From the NCBI RefSeq assembly GCF_021130785.1, contig NC_060211.1:21313001-21377000 (forward strand): a DNA stretch of 64,000 nucleotides. Direction: 5' to 3'. Positions 23,277 to 36,000 of this stretch are shown here, one piece after another; position 1 is the first letter of the stretch, and the number at the start of each line of letters is the position of its first letter. The translations under genes were made by a program, and so were the position numbers. The notes under the pieces were generated by a model. It ran no database searches, had not been told where the DNA came from, and saw nothing but the letters and a program-made list of their open reading frames with translations. Source of the DNA: Homalodisca vitripennis. Its lineage: Eukaryota > Arthropoda > Insecta > Hemiptera > Cicadellidae.

Positions 23277-26200
23277 ATCTATATGCTTCCTGATGAGCTT
23301 TAAATGCGTACATTTATCATTATATTATGCTAAATGTAACAAAAAGGAGTTTTTTTTTCAGCATACAAGTAGTGTTTTCCGATAAAATATGAAGGTTATC
23401 ACATGGGCAGTATTAATGTAAAACCGTCTATAGATGAACGGTATATTCATACAGGCATGATCATTCTTCTGTCCTAGTAATAGAGGATTCGCGATCACGA
23501 AGAGCTTAAAAAAATTCCGAATAGTCAGTTGTAATTCTACAGAAACAACCACATGTGTCTTTGTAATATCTTCAAATAGCCCTAGTCACTTCCAACACTA
23601 GAAGAACACCAGTACTATCAGAGAGTACAAACAGGTAACTTTATCAAACCTTTTGAATGAGGCCGAGAGTTATATAAAATCTGAAACAACTTTGTTTGTT
23701 ACTAATTTTTGATTGGAATATCAGCCATGAAGTTGCCGCAAAGTTGTCTTAGCTCTCAAATCTTTGGTATAGAAAGTTTACTGCCCTTGAAAGTCCAACA
23801 CAAACCCAGATCAGAGAGATATACTAAAGAGCTTCACTTTAAAGCAATATGTATTACCTGATGTTTCTAAATGACTTTACAGCTAGTGAAGCATTAATAG
23901 CAATGATTATTCATGAAATTGAGATTGAGTCAAACTGAAAATTCTAAATTCAATGATATAACATTTCAAAAGAAGTAGAGCAGTCAAATTCTCAATATTA
24001 TAGGCCAAGACACTAGGTAGCATTTTAATTATATTTTAATTTAAACTGTTTCCAAGGATCTCATCAATATCTCATTTGTTGTATGGTTTTATCTACAGTA
24101 AGCGTTAGTAATTACGTAACAAAGCTTAAATTTTGTGCTAGGATATAGATCAAAGATAGCTAATTTTTATTTGATGTTAGTTGATTGAGCTATGTAGTTT
24201 GAGTGAGGATGACCTGTGTACATCTGTCTGTGTTGGGCAAATGGTTCTTAGACATTTAAACTAGCGACCAGTAAACTAAGGGACTGTCTAAGTTACTTAT
24301 CACTTAGGTATTAGTCTGATTGTATTGATTGATTGATAAAGTCGACTCTTAAAGTATTATCATGTTTGATGAGATCTAAATCAATATTCAACCTAGGCAT
24401 ATATTTTTACCGTGAACATATACCAATGACAGAAAAAATGCTCAGTTTTCGAAACATATCCGCCGTCTCAAATTAATATAAATATTGGCCTCTATGTAGT
24501 AGTATTACTAATCACACCCATAGTGCTAGTGTAATTGGGTAAATACATATTTTAGGCATCTTATATTACAGAAATAAAAGTGAGACAAGCATAAAGACAA
24601 CAAATCATATACAACAAGTTCATGTTGATCGCTTTACCTTATGAATATTCTCTCGATTGACTAATATGTAATCAACACTAAGTGTGACTCGACAGTTTGC
24701 AAATCCACACAAAGTAGACGATGGTAGTAACAAGAAGTTTGGAGGTAAATTGATGACGCCATTATCCCTTCCGCATGTCGGAACTCTCTGAACAATGTCC
24801 AGAACAAAATGAAGTTATTGTTGTTCGTGCTGTCATCTAGTCGAAGTATTAGATTTGATTGGATTGGATTAAAAAAACCAACATATTTACAACGGAATTC
24901 TAAAAGAAATAATGAAATTCCTAAAACTTTTTATTTTAGTTTAATAGTGAAGACTTGTCATTTATTAACGTTTACTCTAATCGTGTTTCTTATCAAAATT
25001 TGCCGATTTACAGCTTTTTAGAGTATAAGCTAGATACTAATGGATACAATATAGAATATTATATTATTGCGTTTTTACTCATAGTGTTGCCAAATATAAA
25101 TGGAAATCTTCTCATATCCAAAACAAAGGTGGATACTTACCTAGTGCGTACCGAACTAGGTAAAATAGTTTCCTCAATATGGACTAGTGAATTTTTAAAA
25201 TACCTAAGTTGACTGTCTCATCACTTTGCTGACTAAAGTATGAGTTTACTCATTCTTCCTGGGAGTGGTTGTGCTGTAGTTCTCTGTAATTTGGTTTATG
25301 TGTGGTCCCAGTAAAATTGGCAAGGCTCAAGAAAAAGAGAAGGCTGTTCTTTCGTACTTGAAAATACTGCAGTTGTTTGGTGCGTACAATAGGTGCATAG
25401 CCAATAGATTCATGGATGTTAGAACTTCATTTCAAAGATCATAAAGTTTAGATTGCTTTTAAAGTCTTTCACTCTAACATTTACTAAGCAATCAGTTAAT
25501 ACTGTAAACATTTTACAAAAAAAGAGTCTTTATATAATTGTAAGGAGTATCTTTAACACTAGCAATACTGCAATCCTAATCACAAAAATTATAGGAAAGT
25601 ATTTGCGGTTCTTCTGAAAGAAGAACAGGAGAAGAAAGGTTGTTACAACACAGGTTGTTACAGCTGCTCTGACGAGTACCTACGTAAACGTGAGGCAATT
25701 AAACAGTATACGGAACATTATTTTGGGCCATCTTGAGGGGAAGATTTGTTTAATACACTTCAATAAAAAAAGTTATTAAATTTAACAGCTGACAACTGAC
25801 CTGACTCTTATACAAAAGTATCTAGAGAAACACCAGTGTGCTTCCCAAACGTAATTTTGTACTACACTAGGCCTACTTTACGTAATGAAATGTATACATG
25901 ATGGTTCTCATTAAATAATGTAATTTGAATTCATAATGCTTTTCAAAGAACTGTAACGTACCTCACATCTAGTTTTACATTGGATGAATAATACTTTACA
26001 TCACTGTTGCCTTGTACATCATCTGGAACATATTTTATGTCGAGTCATTTATGCTCCTCTGATTGCCGGAGAGACTTCACTGAATCTATAAAAGGTAGTT
26101 GAAACGACATAAATAATATGTGCAACAATAATAAAATCTCTTTGTAATGGTTTTACTGTTGGGATTATATGCTTGATTGTTTAATGAAACCATGATGATG

Positions 26201-26384
26201 AGTTTTATAGGGCTTACTTAAAAGATGAGACGATTTTACCAACTGAAATTTCATATTAATTTTAACCGCCAATATTGCTATGCCATTTTAAACACAAATC
26301 ATGATCAAAAATAGTAATATACAAATACATTTTGAATAAAAACTAGTAAAAAAGCTTAATGTGTGTTTAACCTTATGTATTATT
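23277..26384. other. Noncoding stretch, nothing recognised
   Basis: Only short AT-rich frames on both strands, such as 24809-25212 in two overlapping phases. No domain, RNA or clear repeat was seen. Confidence 0.5.
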
Positions 26385-26490
26385 TTGACATCTGATGAGG
26401 AGAGTAGATATCATTCCTCGAAACGTAATTTTATTTTTTTGTAATATGCTCGTATAAACGATGGCAAATATCCGACAAAGTATTGTCCAT
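26385..26490 (+). repeat. Dispersed retroelement-like tail, copy C (old)
   Basis: Shares with 2504-2661 and 36509-36665 the ordered blocks TGA(T/A)GA(G/A)GAG, CTCGAAACGTA and AACGATGGCAAAT(A/G)TCCG. It is much more diverged than those two are from each other. Confidence 0.55.
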
Positions 26491-26704
26491 TAAAATCATC
26501 AATCTTAAATAAAAACTTTAAACAAAGAATATGTTTTTTTGGTGCTAATATTCACTTTTTCTAAATCTTAAGTGCTTAACAACATTATTGGTATCACGGG
26601 TTTTCGTCCTTTATCAATAAGACTGGAATCCTTTGAAGAACATAAAAAAGAAATAAATCCTAAGAAGAACAAACTAGTTTTAATTTTCTTGTGACAAACT
26701 CAGA

Positions 26705-26815
26705 AAGTTCAGAATGTTTGTGACACAGACGTATGGGTCTGGAAATCGTGCTTTATAGGCAGCAGAACTTTTTGTCTTATCTTTCGATTGAAACTATGCT
26801 AAAACTTAATAATCT
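26705..26815 (+). repeat. Ancient dispersed repeat 'GTGACA-TATGGG', copy 2
   Basis: Partner of 7315-7440. Followed at 26870-26890 by a short TA tract. Confidence 0.4.
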
Positions 26816-28688
26816 ATGAGTGTTTTTACTTTAGCTGAAATACTGAAAAATCTGCATACTTTTATGATTATATATATATATACATATATAGATTTATTTA
26901 TTTATTATTCAGCGCTATTTTTATAATTACCAAATTTGGAAAATTATGATTACAGAAATATTTTCTGGTGTATGTTTAACACACTCAAATTGTAGTAATG
27001 TACTTCCAAATGCACCAGGCCCACTGTAAAATTCATGCTTCTAGTGAACCGTAATGATTGCATTACATTATTATCATGCATTATGCGGCTGTGTGCTCTC
27101 CTATACTCCCTCAAATCTCTGTGGTTTCACAGTCCTACTTATCTTTCAACTATGGATTCAGTAACAAAATTTATATTTCACAATTATAACTAAAAAAGTA
27201 TTACTGAACGTGAATTCTAAATATGTTTTGTCATTTTATTGTTAGCTATAAAGAATTTCTCCAACAGACCTTAAATTATGTTAAAATGGTCAAAAGTAAA
27301 TGTTTTTAAACAAACCGTTTTAAGTTAGTCCTTTAGCCCTTTTCGACACGTTAGATGATTTTAATTTAGCTCTGATTTTGTATATTAGTATGGTAATTTT
27401 TAAAATACGATAAAAACCACAAAAATAGGCAACAAATACATTTTTGTGAGATCACGATCAATTCCATACAGAACTCAAAAATTTGAATTAATATAGGCAT
27501 ATATACCAAAATATTAAATAACACGAAAGGAGTTATTGATATCAGGTTTAAATTTAATATTGTAATGTTAACTGTAATATTGCATTGATCCTGTTTTTGT
27601 TTGGTTTTCAATTTTAAAAAACCGATTCAGTTTAGTCACAAAAGTGCACTTGAGATGCAGTTGTTTTTTTTTCTCATTAATCAGTAATCATAATTAAAAT
27701 TTAAACATGACAAACATTGAAAGTAAATAGTAAACAGACAAGTGTTAAGAGAAACGATTTCTATGGAAAAAAAACTTAAATTACTATGGAAGTCCAAGAT
27801 GGTCAATAAAAATTTTATGTCTCATACAATTTAAAAGTTGTACTTAAAATATTTATATCAATAATTATAAGTGTACGAGTTGAATGGGTACAGTTTTATT
27901 ACTATTTACAAGTTAATTTATTCTTAATTAATACATTATGTTTCAGAGACCACACTGACTACTTCAAACTTTAAACCTATTGCAGCGTCGCTGTGAAGAA
28001 GTCAAAATCTGATAATTGAAATTTAATTTATTATTCATATCTCAACCTAGAATTTGTCTCGATATATCTTTAAAAAACACAAGTAAAAAAAAAGTTTTGT
28101 AGACATCCAAAGTTACTGGTTAATCTTGAATGTTGGATTAAGTCTTTGAATGTTTTTTTTTTAGTTTTTGGACTAATTTATTGATATGGGGATAATAGTA
28201 TATGCAATAGTAAATCATAGAGAATAAAATATGATTTAATTAGCTTTTTCATATCGCAATCCATGATGAAATACTTTAAATCACGAGAAGCCTATATCAC
28301 TGGGAGAACTGGAAAAATCTCATTCTGTCTCCGCACAATATCTCGCAAGACTTTAAATTAGCTCTCTTTTAATTTTGTATAAAGCTTCACTTCTACAAAC
28401 AAAATCGAGTACGATGATACTGAATGTGACGTAATAAAATCGTTAAATTCTAGCAAACATCTTTTGCATTGGTCTTGTAACCATGATAGAAATCAAATAG
28501 CAGAATAATTCAATACATTACAAGTCAATACAATCTGGGTAAAAGTATATAAGATTTTAGCTTGTAATATAGTAATACATACATAATTTTTTATTAGCTT
28601 GGTGAGTAAGCATTTTATTTTAACACTGTTAAAACCCGACTTAACAAACAAAATTGTGAATGTATCGTCAATGCATTGAGTTAAATTA
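26816..28688. other. Noncoding AT-rich stretch
   Basis: Nothing recognised beyond short TA and TTTA tracts at 26870-26910. The frames at 27366-27611 and 28493-28714 lack motifs. Confidence 0.5.
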
Positions 28689-28690
28689 TA

Positions 28691-29142
28691 CAGGGTGTAC
28701 ATAAAGTCCTGCACTGGTATAATATTTTCTAAACGATAACAGATAAATGAACAAGATTTGGTACATCAATACTACACCTAAAAATCTACTTTTTGAAGGA
28801 ACTATCAGTTTTCTGTAATATCATGGGGACGTCCCGCAAGGAGTCGGAAGGAAATCTTAAATAGGAGCATAGGTCAATATGCACATCATTTTAAAGGGCT
28901 TATCTAGCAGAGTTTAATGCCGCAAAACCGCACTCAAAAAGATTGATCCAGTACAAAATGGCGGCTGTTCAAAGGTTTTACTTGGTTACATTTCATTAGT
29001 AGCCATAACCCCGGTAAAGCAAAACTGCAACCAAACGAATACTGCAGATAAATACTACATTATGATTGTCAGTTGTACAGAAGTGAATTATGACGTAGGT
29101 TATCCTCAAGGGTTATAAATTTGGTCCTAATATATTGGTAAC
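28691..29142 (+). repeat. Left terminal inverted repeat of the mariner-type element
   Basis: Reverse complement of 30142-30592, with a one-base A-run difference and several substitutions clustered near the inner end. Confidence 0.95.
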
Positions 29143-29948
29143 AGTGTTTAAATAGGCTCTTACGTCAATGCCGTAGTGTGGGGGTGCTCCGTCCTGTTGA
29201 AACCAGATATTCTGGTAATGTTCTCCAAACATGTTTCGAAGTGCTGGTGTAATTTCATTTTCTAGCAAACGTTAATATGATATTGCACTTAAATTTCCTT
29301 CAATAAAGAAAGGACCTACCAACTGGGTACCTATCACACCAAGCCAGACATTCACCTTTAGTGAATACTGCGTATGTGCTTCCCGCATCCAGTGAGGATT
29401 TTCGCTACTCTAGTACGTAACGGCAATTGTGCCTGTTTACACTTCCATTCAGCATAAATGAACAATCGTCTGAAAACACAATATTGTTTGCATCAATTTC
29501 GTTGCAATCTATTTTGGCCATCATAGTTTCACAAAATTCTATACGTCGATCGAAATCAACTTCGTTGAGTTCGTGCACCAAATGAACTTTATAAGGCTTA
29601 AAATTAGACCCTTTCAGAATCTTTTTAACAGACGTAACAGAGATGTCATGAGTTTGTGTTGCTGAGCGTAGGGACTCTTGCGTATTCTCAATAAATGAGT
29701 GCAATACATCTAAAGAGTTGCCTTCAGTTGTCGCAGTAGCGGGCCTTCCTGTCCTATGACGATCGGAAACACTTCCTGTTTCCATAAAGCGTTGTTGAAC
29801 AGTTTCTCCCTACAGTTGTTCTAGAAATTGGCTGCCTCTCGTGAAAGTAGTCATGAAATAAATGGCATGCTTCCTCGTGTGATCGTCCGTTGTTTCCCCA
29901 ACCAACCATCATAAGAAGTGTTATACGTTCACGGTCGTCAAGCAACAT
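29143..29948 (-). pseudogene. Mariner-type transposase, frameshifted and truncated
   Basis: The N-terminal frame (29754-29948) begins MLLDDRERITLLMMVGWGNN and resembles the helix-turn-helix DNA-binding domain of arthropod mariner-type transposases. A shift into the next frame (29405-29785) carries RTGRPATATTEG and then VFSDDCSFMLNGSVNRHNCR, which contains the first catalytic Asp. A further shift gives HWMREAHTQYSLKVNVWLG and then NIWFQQDGAPPHYG, with the second catalytic Asp. One in-frame stop follows the GNLSAIS segment. The SPDLTPLDFFLWG-type block with the third catalytic acid is absent, because the left inverted repeat starts there. The protein cannot be functional. Confidence 0.92.
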
Positions 29949-30141
29949 AGTGTAGTTGAAGAACTACAAGCAATACGACAAAACTCTTTTGTACTAAAGT
30001 GCACTGATAGAAAGGTTGGACAGCACTACTAAAACAAGAAAACTAGAATAGCCTACTATGAATAGACTGGCTAATTGGAAAGTCCAAACTGCGACCCAAA
30101 GATAAGAGCTTTTTAATTGTTACTGTTATCAGGTTTTCTCC

Positions 30142-30592
30142 GTTATCAATATATTAGGACCATATTTGTACCCCTTGAGGATAACCTACGTCATAATTCA
30201 CTTCTGTACAACTGACAATCATAATGTAGTATTTATCTGCAGTATTCGTTTGGTTGCAGTTTTGCTTTACCGGGGTTATGGCTACTAATGAAATGTAACC
30301 AAGTAAAACCTTTGAACAGCCGCCATTTTGTACTGGATCAATCTTTTTGAGTGCGGTTTGCGGCATTAAACTCTGCTAGATAAGCCCTTTAAAATGATGT
30401 GCATATTGACCTATGCTCCTATTTAAGATTTCCTTCCGACTCCTTGCGGGACGTCCCCATGATATTACAGAAAACTGATAGTTCCTTCAAAAAGTAGATT
30501 TTTAGGTGTAGTATTGATGTACCAAATCTTGTTCATTTATCTGTTATCGTTTAGAAAATATTATACCAGTGCAGGACTTTATGTACACCCTG
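30142..30592 (-). repeat. Right terminal inverted repeat of the mariner-type element
   Basis: Partner of 28691-29142. A 70-codon minus-strand frame inside it at 30154-30366 is not conserved as an intact frame in the left arm and is not considered a gene. Confidence 0.95.
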
Positions 30593-30624
30593 TATAAAGT
30601 TTCACATGTGACACAGCAGATGTA

Positions 30625-30720
30625 GTTATAGAAATGAAATGTTGCATGCAACATCAGTGAAGCATATTTCACAATGCGTGGTGAAGCATACTTTCACCTG
30701 ATATAATTACAACAATAAAT
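30625..30720 (+). repeat. Old dispersed repeat next to the mariner insertion
   Basis: Contains TGTTGCATGCAACATCAG(T)GAAGCATA and GCGTGGTGAAGCATACTT blocks shared with 19745-19830. The unrelated right TIR ends just before it, so the transposon inserted beside or into this older repeat. Confidence 0.45.
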
Positions 30721-32084
30721 AAAATACCATGACAAAGAGTAAGGAAGATGCCTAAATATTCGACGATTTATGCAAAAACAACTGACGTCACATTTAAGAG
30801 CACTTCGGTCTGGTAGCAATCACGCCCCAAAATGTACAATATTTGAAAAAATTTGTTTGGAATTTCATTTATACTCATGAGGCTCAATATTTCAGTATCA
30901 ATATTCCGTATCGATTTTCAGCCTATTTTTGCTGCACTCTTCTTGAGTAATGTACATCTTTAAAAGCCCGCAATGTAAGTTATAATGTATTAGAACTAAA
31001 GAAATTTGCGTTGATTTCTGATTCCAAAAATAGAAAAGCAATTTGGCCAATTATTTGTAATTCTGACGTATTGGAACAATGTAGTCTTTGTAGAGCCTGG
31101 TTGGTAATAACCCTTTTTAATAACCCTGTTGGGTAACATATTTACACACATAATTCCATCATCACTTAAGGTTAAAAAAGGGCCATCCAATAAGATATGA
31201 ATGGACTAAAAATGGTGCCAGCGATTTTTTGGTCTCTTTTCTTCTTCTGCTATAGTTGGTTTTAAATAAGAGGCTTAAACATATTTATTATATATAGAGG
31301 GAGGGATGGAGGGGAGAGAGAGAGAGAGAGAGAAGATAGAAAGAGAGAGAGAGGAAGTGTGTGTGCAATATTAACTGCCAATTTTTGTACTTTTTATTGT
31401 TATCTACTTATCTTGTGGTTCAGAGTTGTTGTTGATAAGGTGGATATTTGTTTACTGTCACTTTTTATATTTATTTAACTTGGTATTCGAAACTTATGCA
31501 ATGTATTTAATAATATTTTTTTTCTCTTATTTGGATACTATATTTTGTTTTCTGATTTTTAACATGTATGCTCTGTTCTATAGTAGCATTAGCTTTATAT
31601 TCACATTTTATTTTGAATTCTATATAACTGTTAATCGAAATTGATTTGGGAAATATTCTTAATATGTGTGTGTACATTACTATGAAAAAAATGGATTTAA
31701 TGTACATTGTTGCTACTATAAATGATTAAGACTTGTTAAATATTATTCTAAAATGGTTTATCCGTTGGTTAATGAATATATAAACCTTGTAAGCGCACAA
31801 CTGGTTTTATTGCAATCTATCAAGGCTTTTTCCTAAGACAGGTAGCGTTCGTATTGGAAGTTGAAGTGGAAGGGTATTGGAGGTTTGAAATGATTTTTTT
31901 CAGATTACACTTTTCCTAATGCAATACATGTAAAACTTATCATCAAAAATAGTTACGTCACACTTAAAAAAAGTAGATACAAAATTTTAATCGGCACTTT
32001 AAACGTCTCTATAAGGTTATCCGGTGCCAAATTCAATATTTATTTACGTGTCCGACGATTGTGGGTTTTAAGAGTGTAAAGTAA
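30721..32084. other. Noncoding stretch with purine-rich microsatellite
   Basis: A GA-rich tract of about 60 bp lies at 31298-31356 and is followed by GTGTGTGTG. Overlapping plus and minus frames at 31426-31707 are hydrophobic or AT-driven without motifs. Confidence 0.6.
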
Positions 32085-32318
32085 GATGTTTTATTTTACC
32101 AGGCGAATTTAGGGCTAAGAGGCCCTCTCTAACACTTAACCTGGGAACCAACGGCTTAAAGGTGACTTCCGAACCACCACCAAAGGCCGGGCAGGTGGGC
32201 TGCTTGCAAGAACAGGATCGCTTTAGTGGTCACCCATCCAAGCAGCAGCCACGCTCGACGTGACTTAATTTGGTTATCTTGCGATAAGCGTTGTACCTAC
32301 TACACTGCGACATTGGCA
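32085..32318 (-). mobile_element. 5S-rRNA-derived SINE, copy 1
   Basis: This is the inverse-orientation homologue of 53229-53460, about 85% identical by eye over the whole length. On its coding sense it has AAGCA(A/G)CG(C/T)CGGGCG-like sequence as in the internal control region of 5S rRNA, here slightly decayed. A family-specific body and an AAAATAA(G/A)ACAT tail follow. 5S-headed SINEs (SINE3 type) are known from animals; assignment to that type is inference from the 5S-like block. Confidence 0.75.
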
Positions 32319-34282
32319 AAGATAAGTGTATTGGGATAAGAAGAAATATCGTTCTAAACTTTTTATCGTTTTTATACTATCCCATTCCCAGCTCCCCCAA
32401 ACTAGCGCTTCTGATTAGTGATGTCTTTTTTAGAGAAGATTTCTCTATCGATTTAAACAAAATGTATGCTTAAACACTGCAAATTGGCTGTCAGCTCCTG
32501 GATTCTCAAATTTGATTAATACTGTTTAAATTTCAGATAGCAACAATTGAGCTTGTAAGCACATTGTGAGGTCTAAAGGACCTGAATCAGCAGCACTTTG
32601 CTGAACACGCGATGAGATAAGAATGTGTCTTGCTGAGATTGTCTAACCCTCCTAATCAGCCCAGTTGAGCCTTGCATTGGTCTTGCTGAGCCACATAAGC
32701 CATTTCATCCCTCTCCACCCCTGTACTTGTGTACTGCAGTGGGTAAGGTTCTCCTCAGTACAAATCCCACAATTCTAATAATTTATCTAAATAGTTACTC
32801 ATAACAGTTACAAAGCGTCTTCTCACTTACAACAATAAGTAATAATTTGATTCGTATATACTATACGTATTCACATAAATATAAATGTATCACAAATGAT
32901 TGTCAAGTCTAATTTTTATTACCTTACTTTTTGGAACGCTCTGAATATCACCGATAGGCTAAAAATACATTTATGTTTGTCGGTCTGTCTGTCCGTACGA
33001 TATATCGAGAACCAGCAGAAATATAGACGAAAGTTCGCTTGCAGTTTAATCTTTATACGAGAAAAACTGGGTATGGTAATAGTATGTCACTCTATTTGAT
33101 TTGGGACGAGAAAATAGCAGAATAAATACAAATATAAACAAACTTAATAAATGTGAGGTCTCATAAATGGAATCATATGAGGTTTCAACATGTGACATTT
33201 TTATTCATAGAGTAACAGAAAAAAATAATAGAGTACAGAGTCAATATTATTAATTGATGGCAAGATTTTATTTCAGCGCACTCTTGGGATGACATTATGC
33301 GTAAAAGTATTACCTCATCCAGGAACTCTATACCGTGCTATAGAAAAATTATGCGGATATATTAAAGAAGGATATTACCGTCCTTGTGTATGAATCAAGA
33401 TTTATAGTTTTAATACCCGTAAGAATTATGGCTATAAAGTGACTTCTTGAATAACATTGGTATTGCCGGCAATAACACAACGTGATATTTATGTCAGGTC
33501 TGTGTTATCATAGACTATTTTAACTGTCAATAACATGGATTGAGAGTTTATATCGGAGACTATACTACATTAAATGTTATTAAACGAGCGGAAATGTGTA
33601 ATGAAAGTTACCTGTGATAACCATTTTTAATTCTAGTGACCAATAAGTTAAACACTAAGATCATGAGTTAATAAATGGTTCTTTGGGTGTGGTGGACAAC
33701 TGGTGCAATCAGTTTGACGTAGATCCTTCCAGGGCTGCTTTCTAATTAACAAGAGGCACTGGTTCTTTGGTGGTGAACGGTTCTGGAACTAAGTTAAAGC
33801 ATGGAGTGAGTTCTTCTCTGGGCGTCCTAACAAGAGTTCATGATAATCTAAACTACCGACACCAAAATATTGAACCGAATTACTTTATAGGTATAAATTT
33901 CAAGTTACAGAATAGTTCAGCTGTTTTAATATCTAAAAAAAATAATATAATTATGATTAAAAATTATTTAGGCTATATTTATAAAATGTAACAAAAACAT
34001 AGAACAAATTAATAGTTGCTGCAGTATCACAACATAAGTAACACTTATATATTGCCATTGTACTTGTGGCCATTAATTACTCAAATAACATATAATTTTA
34101 CTTTGAATTAATTTCAAACAATATTAAAGAGCAGTTACACCAATACACAAGTTATACAATACATTAAATAGCTGGTAATATTAATTCGTATTAACTATAA
34201 ATATAATGTCTGTGTATTCGATAGTTTAGGTATAGTTATATAGGATGGTGGTGGCCCCTTACTATACTGCAACCCAACACGA
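32319..34282. other. Noncoding stretch with one old dispersed repeat
   Basis: At 32950-33115 a GTCGGTCTGTCTGTCCGTACGA run followed by ATATATCGAGAACCAG resembles the family at 19670-19870. A GC-richer block at 32560-32780 is unrecognised. No gene was seen. Confidence 0.5.
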
Positions 34283-34515
34283 TAACATAGAGATCACTAT
34301 TTACAAGAATGTCAAAAGATGTGAAATATGCAAGTCTACGGATGTCAAGCCAAGGCTTTCATATTGACAGAATGGATCTGTGATCAGATCTGCTTGAACG
34401 TTCGGAGATATGATCAGTTGGCCGCAATTGAATGTTGAGATAAAGACAACAATGGACAGACTGCCTAGCCAGCGCTGGAACTTTCCACGTGCTCCTGGCA
34501 TTGCCATGTAACCTG
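34283..34515 (+). pseudogene. Possible decayed retrotransposon integrase scrap
   Basis: On the plus strand a frame reads YKNVKRCEICKSTDVKPRLS. It resembles the second half of the HHCC zinc-binding domain of Gypsy/BEL-type integrases, where CxxC follows a YV(K/R) stretch. Two in-frame stops follow, with the residues DMISWPQLN at the place where the catalytic-core start would lie. No DDE residues, RT or LTRs are visible. The similarity is short and could be chance. A 68-codon frame on the other strand overlaps it. Confidence 0.35.
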
Positions 34516-35374
34516 GCTATCATATCCCGCCTTATCATCAGGAGTGCTTATTGTCTCCAGCATGATATTACAATGGTTGCCTCTATTTGGAACACTACGC
34601 TGCAAAATTAGCCGAGCAATCGAGGGAGATGGTGTCTTGCATTTAACTTCCGATCACATTGCTCAAAAGTATGTTTATTTACTTAATCCTTAAATAATCA
34701 AAATCTTAAGATAATCCGGATATCTTATCAGTTAAATCCTTAAGATATCAAAAATTTTTAGCAGAGGTAACCACATCCCTACAACCAACAGATTTTCAAT
34801 ACCTTATTGATTTATCTAAGGTAATAAATTGCATGTGCAATGCATTCGCAAAGGTGAGACCATAGAGCGATTGTAAAGATTTTAGTTTAAAGTTTTCCAA
34901 GCTGAGTTGATTATCACTAAGAATTATTCGAGCGCAAAAAGTCTTCAAAGAAAGTTGTGTATTTAGCTAAAAGTTTGACATGGTTTATTATAAACTTATT
35001 TCTTATCTCGGCAGACTCTGAAACTCTAACATCATGAAATGACCGTGGAAAATGAAAGACCTGATGTTTTAGGAACCTCAAGTTCAACATCAAACAATAA
35101 CTGAAACCTTTCTGTGACATGCATTTGTCTTTTCATTTGCAACTGTTTCGTACTAAACTAAATGCTCATTGGACACGATAGAATATGAAAACTATTGGCG
35201 GACTTAAGGATAATTATTCTTCTTCTTCATTCGTGGCTAGTAAGGTACAACTGTGATTTCATTGCAAACTAGTAACTTTAAGGGTTTTATGAAAATTCCA
35301 TCTTCAGCTACAGCATTTATGGATGAGATAAGAAGTTTAAGATAGTTTAATGGTTACAAAACCTGAACTAATGC
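34516..35374. other. Noncoding stretch, nothing recognised
   Basis: Contains short near-repeats of CTTAAGATA-type sequence at 34680-34760. No gene was recognised. Confidence 0.5.
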
Positions 35375-36000
35375 GTTTTTTGAAGTCTAATGGCAAACAG
35401 GTGACTTTGCTGTTGATAATGTGTATGAAAATTATATGGATTAAAATACTATAAACCACATTGCTTTTAACGATAAATCTACCTTTCACTTATCTAGAAA
35501 GAACCATCGTCATAAAGTTCGTATATGCTAAGTTAAGAGTCCTCATGCCTTTGGATGATCATCGGCGCAATTCTTCTAAAATGAACGTTTCATGTGCTGT
35601 GTCCGGGGTCTGTTCGGTCAATTGTTAAGGTATTTAATAGATTAATGTTTCTTGATATATTAGACCATTATGGTTCTTCCAAACATAAAAAATGGAAATA
35701 TTTTCAACACAGTGGGGCACCTTCCTACTAGGCAAATTGTTCGTGATTTTCTGAACGAGAAATTGCCTAGAAGTTGTATAACACTCAAGGTTTTGGAAGA
35801 GTTTATCCTTTTATGTTTGTGTTTATGCGTATTTGTAAAAATTTAAGTTTATTCTTATTATATACGATACTCTTAAAGCAGAGGATCAGAGTTCCGGATT
35901 ATCAGTTACCTGAGAATCCTGAACAAATATTATGGGAGGAGATCAAAATTTGCTTGGACGGCTGTAGGTCGATTTATAGTGGTCATGTTGAACTCAAATA
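35375..36000 (+). pseudogene. Second mariner-type transposase relic, heavily decayed
   Basis: In order along the plus strand and across several frames I can read four blocks. HIAFNDKSTFHLSRKNHRHK covers the first catalytic block, with the expected SDE changed to NDK. FQHSGAPSY corresponds to the QQDGAPPHY block and has lost its Asp. VRDFLNEKLPR follows. Finally QILWEEIKICLDGCR continues to GHVELK at 36000, corresponding to the C-terminal 'RVWEELDYRLDVCR...HIEHL' segment. The relic is older than the one at 29.1-29.9 kb and retains the C-terminus that copy lacks. No TIRs were found. Confidence 0.8.

Larger units (their letters stand above)
28691..30592 (-). mobile_element. Mariner-superfamily transposon with 452-bp TIRs
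   Basis: The element begins CAGGGTGTAC and ends with the exact inverse, GTACACCCTG. It is bounded on both sides by TA (28689-28690 and 30593-30594), the target duplication of the IS630/Tc1/mariner superfamily. The inverted repeats span 28691-29142 and 30142-30592 and are about 98% identical by eye, so insertion is recent or the arms have been homogenised. The inside holds one broken transposase on the minus strand. Because the left arm begins where the transposase should continue, the C-terminal coding part is absent. The copy is therefore non-autonomous and would have needed a transposase in trans. Confidence 0.93.

Noticed and set aside
30154..30366. 70-codon frame as a gene
   Set aside because: It lies wholly in the mariner-type inverted repeat and is not kept open in the other arm.
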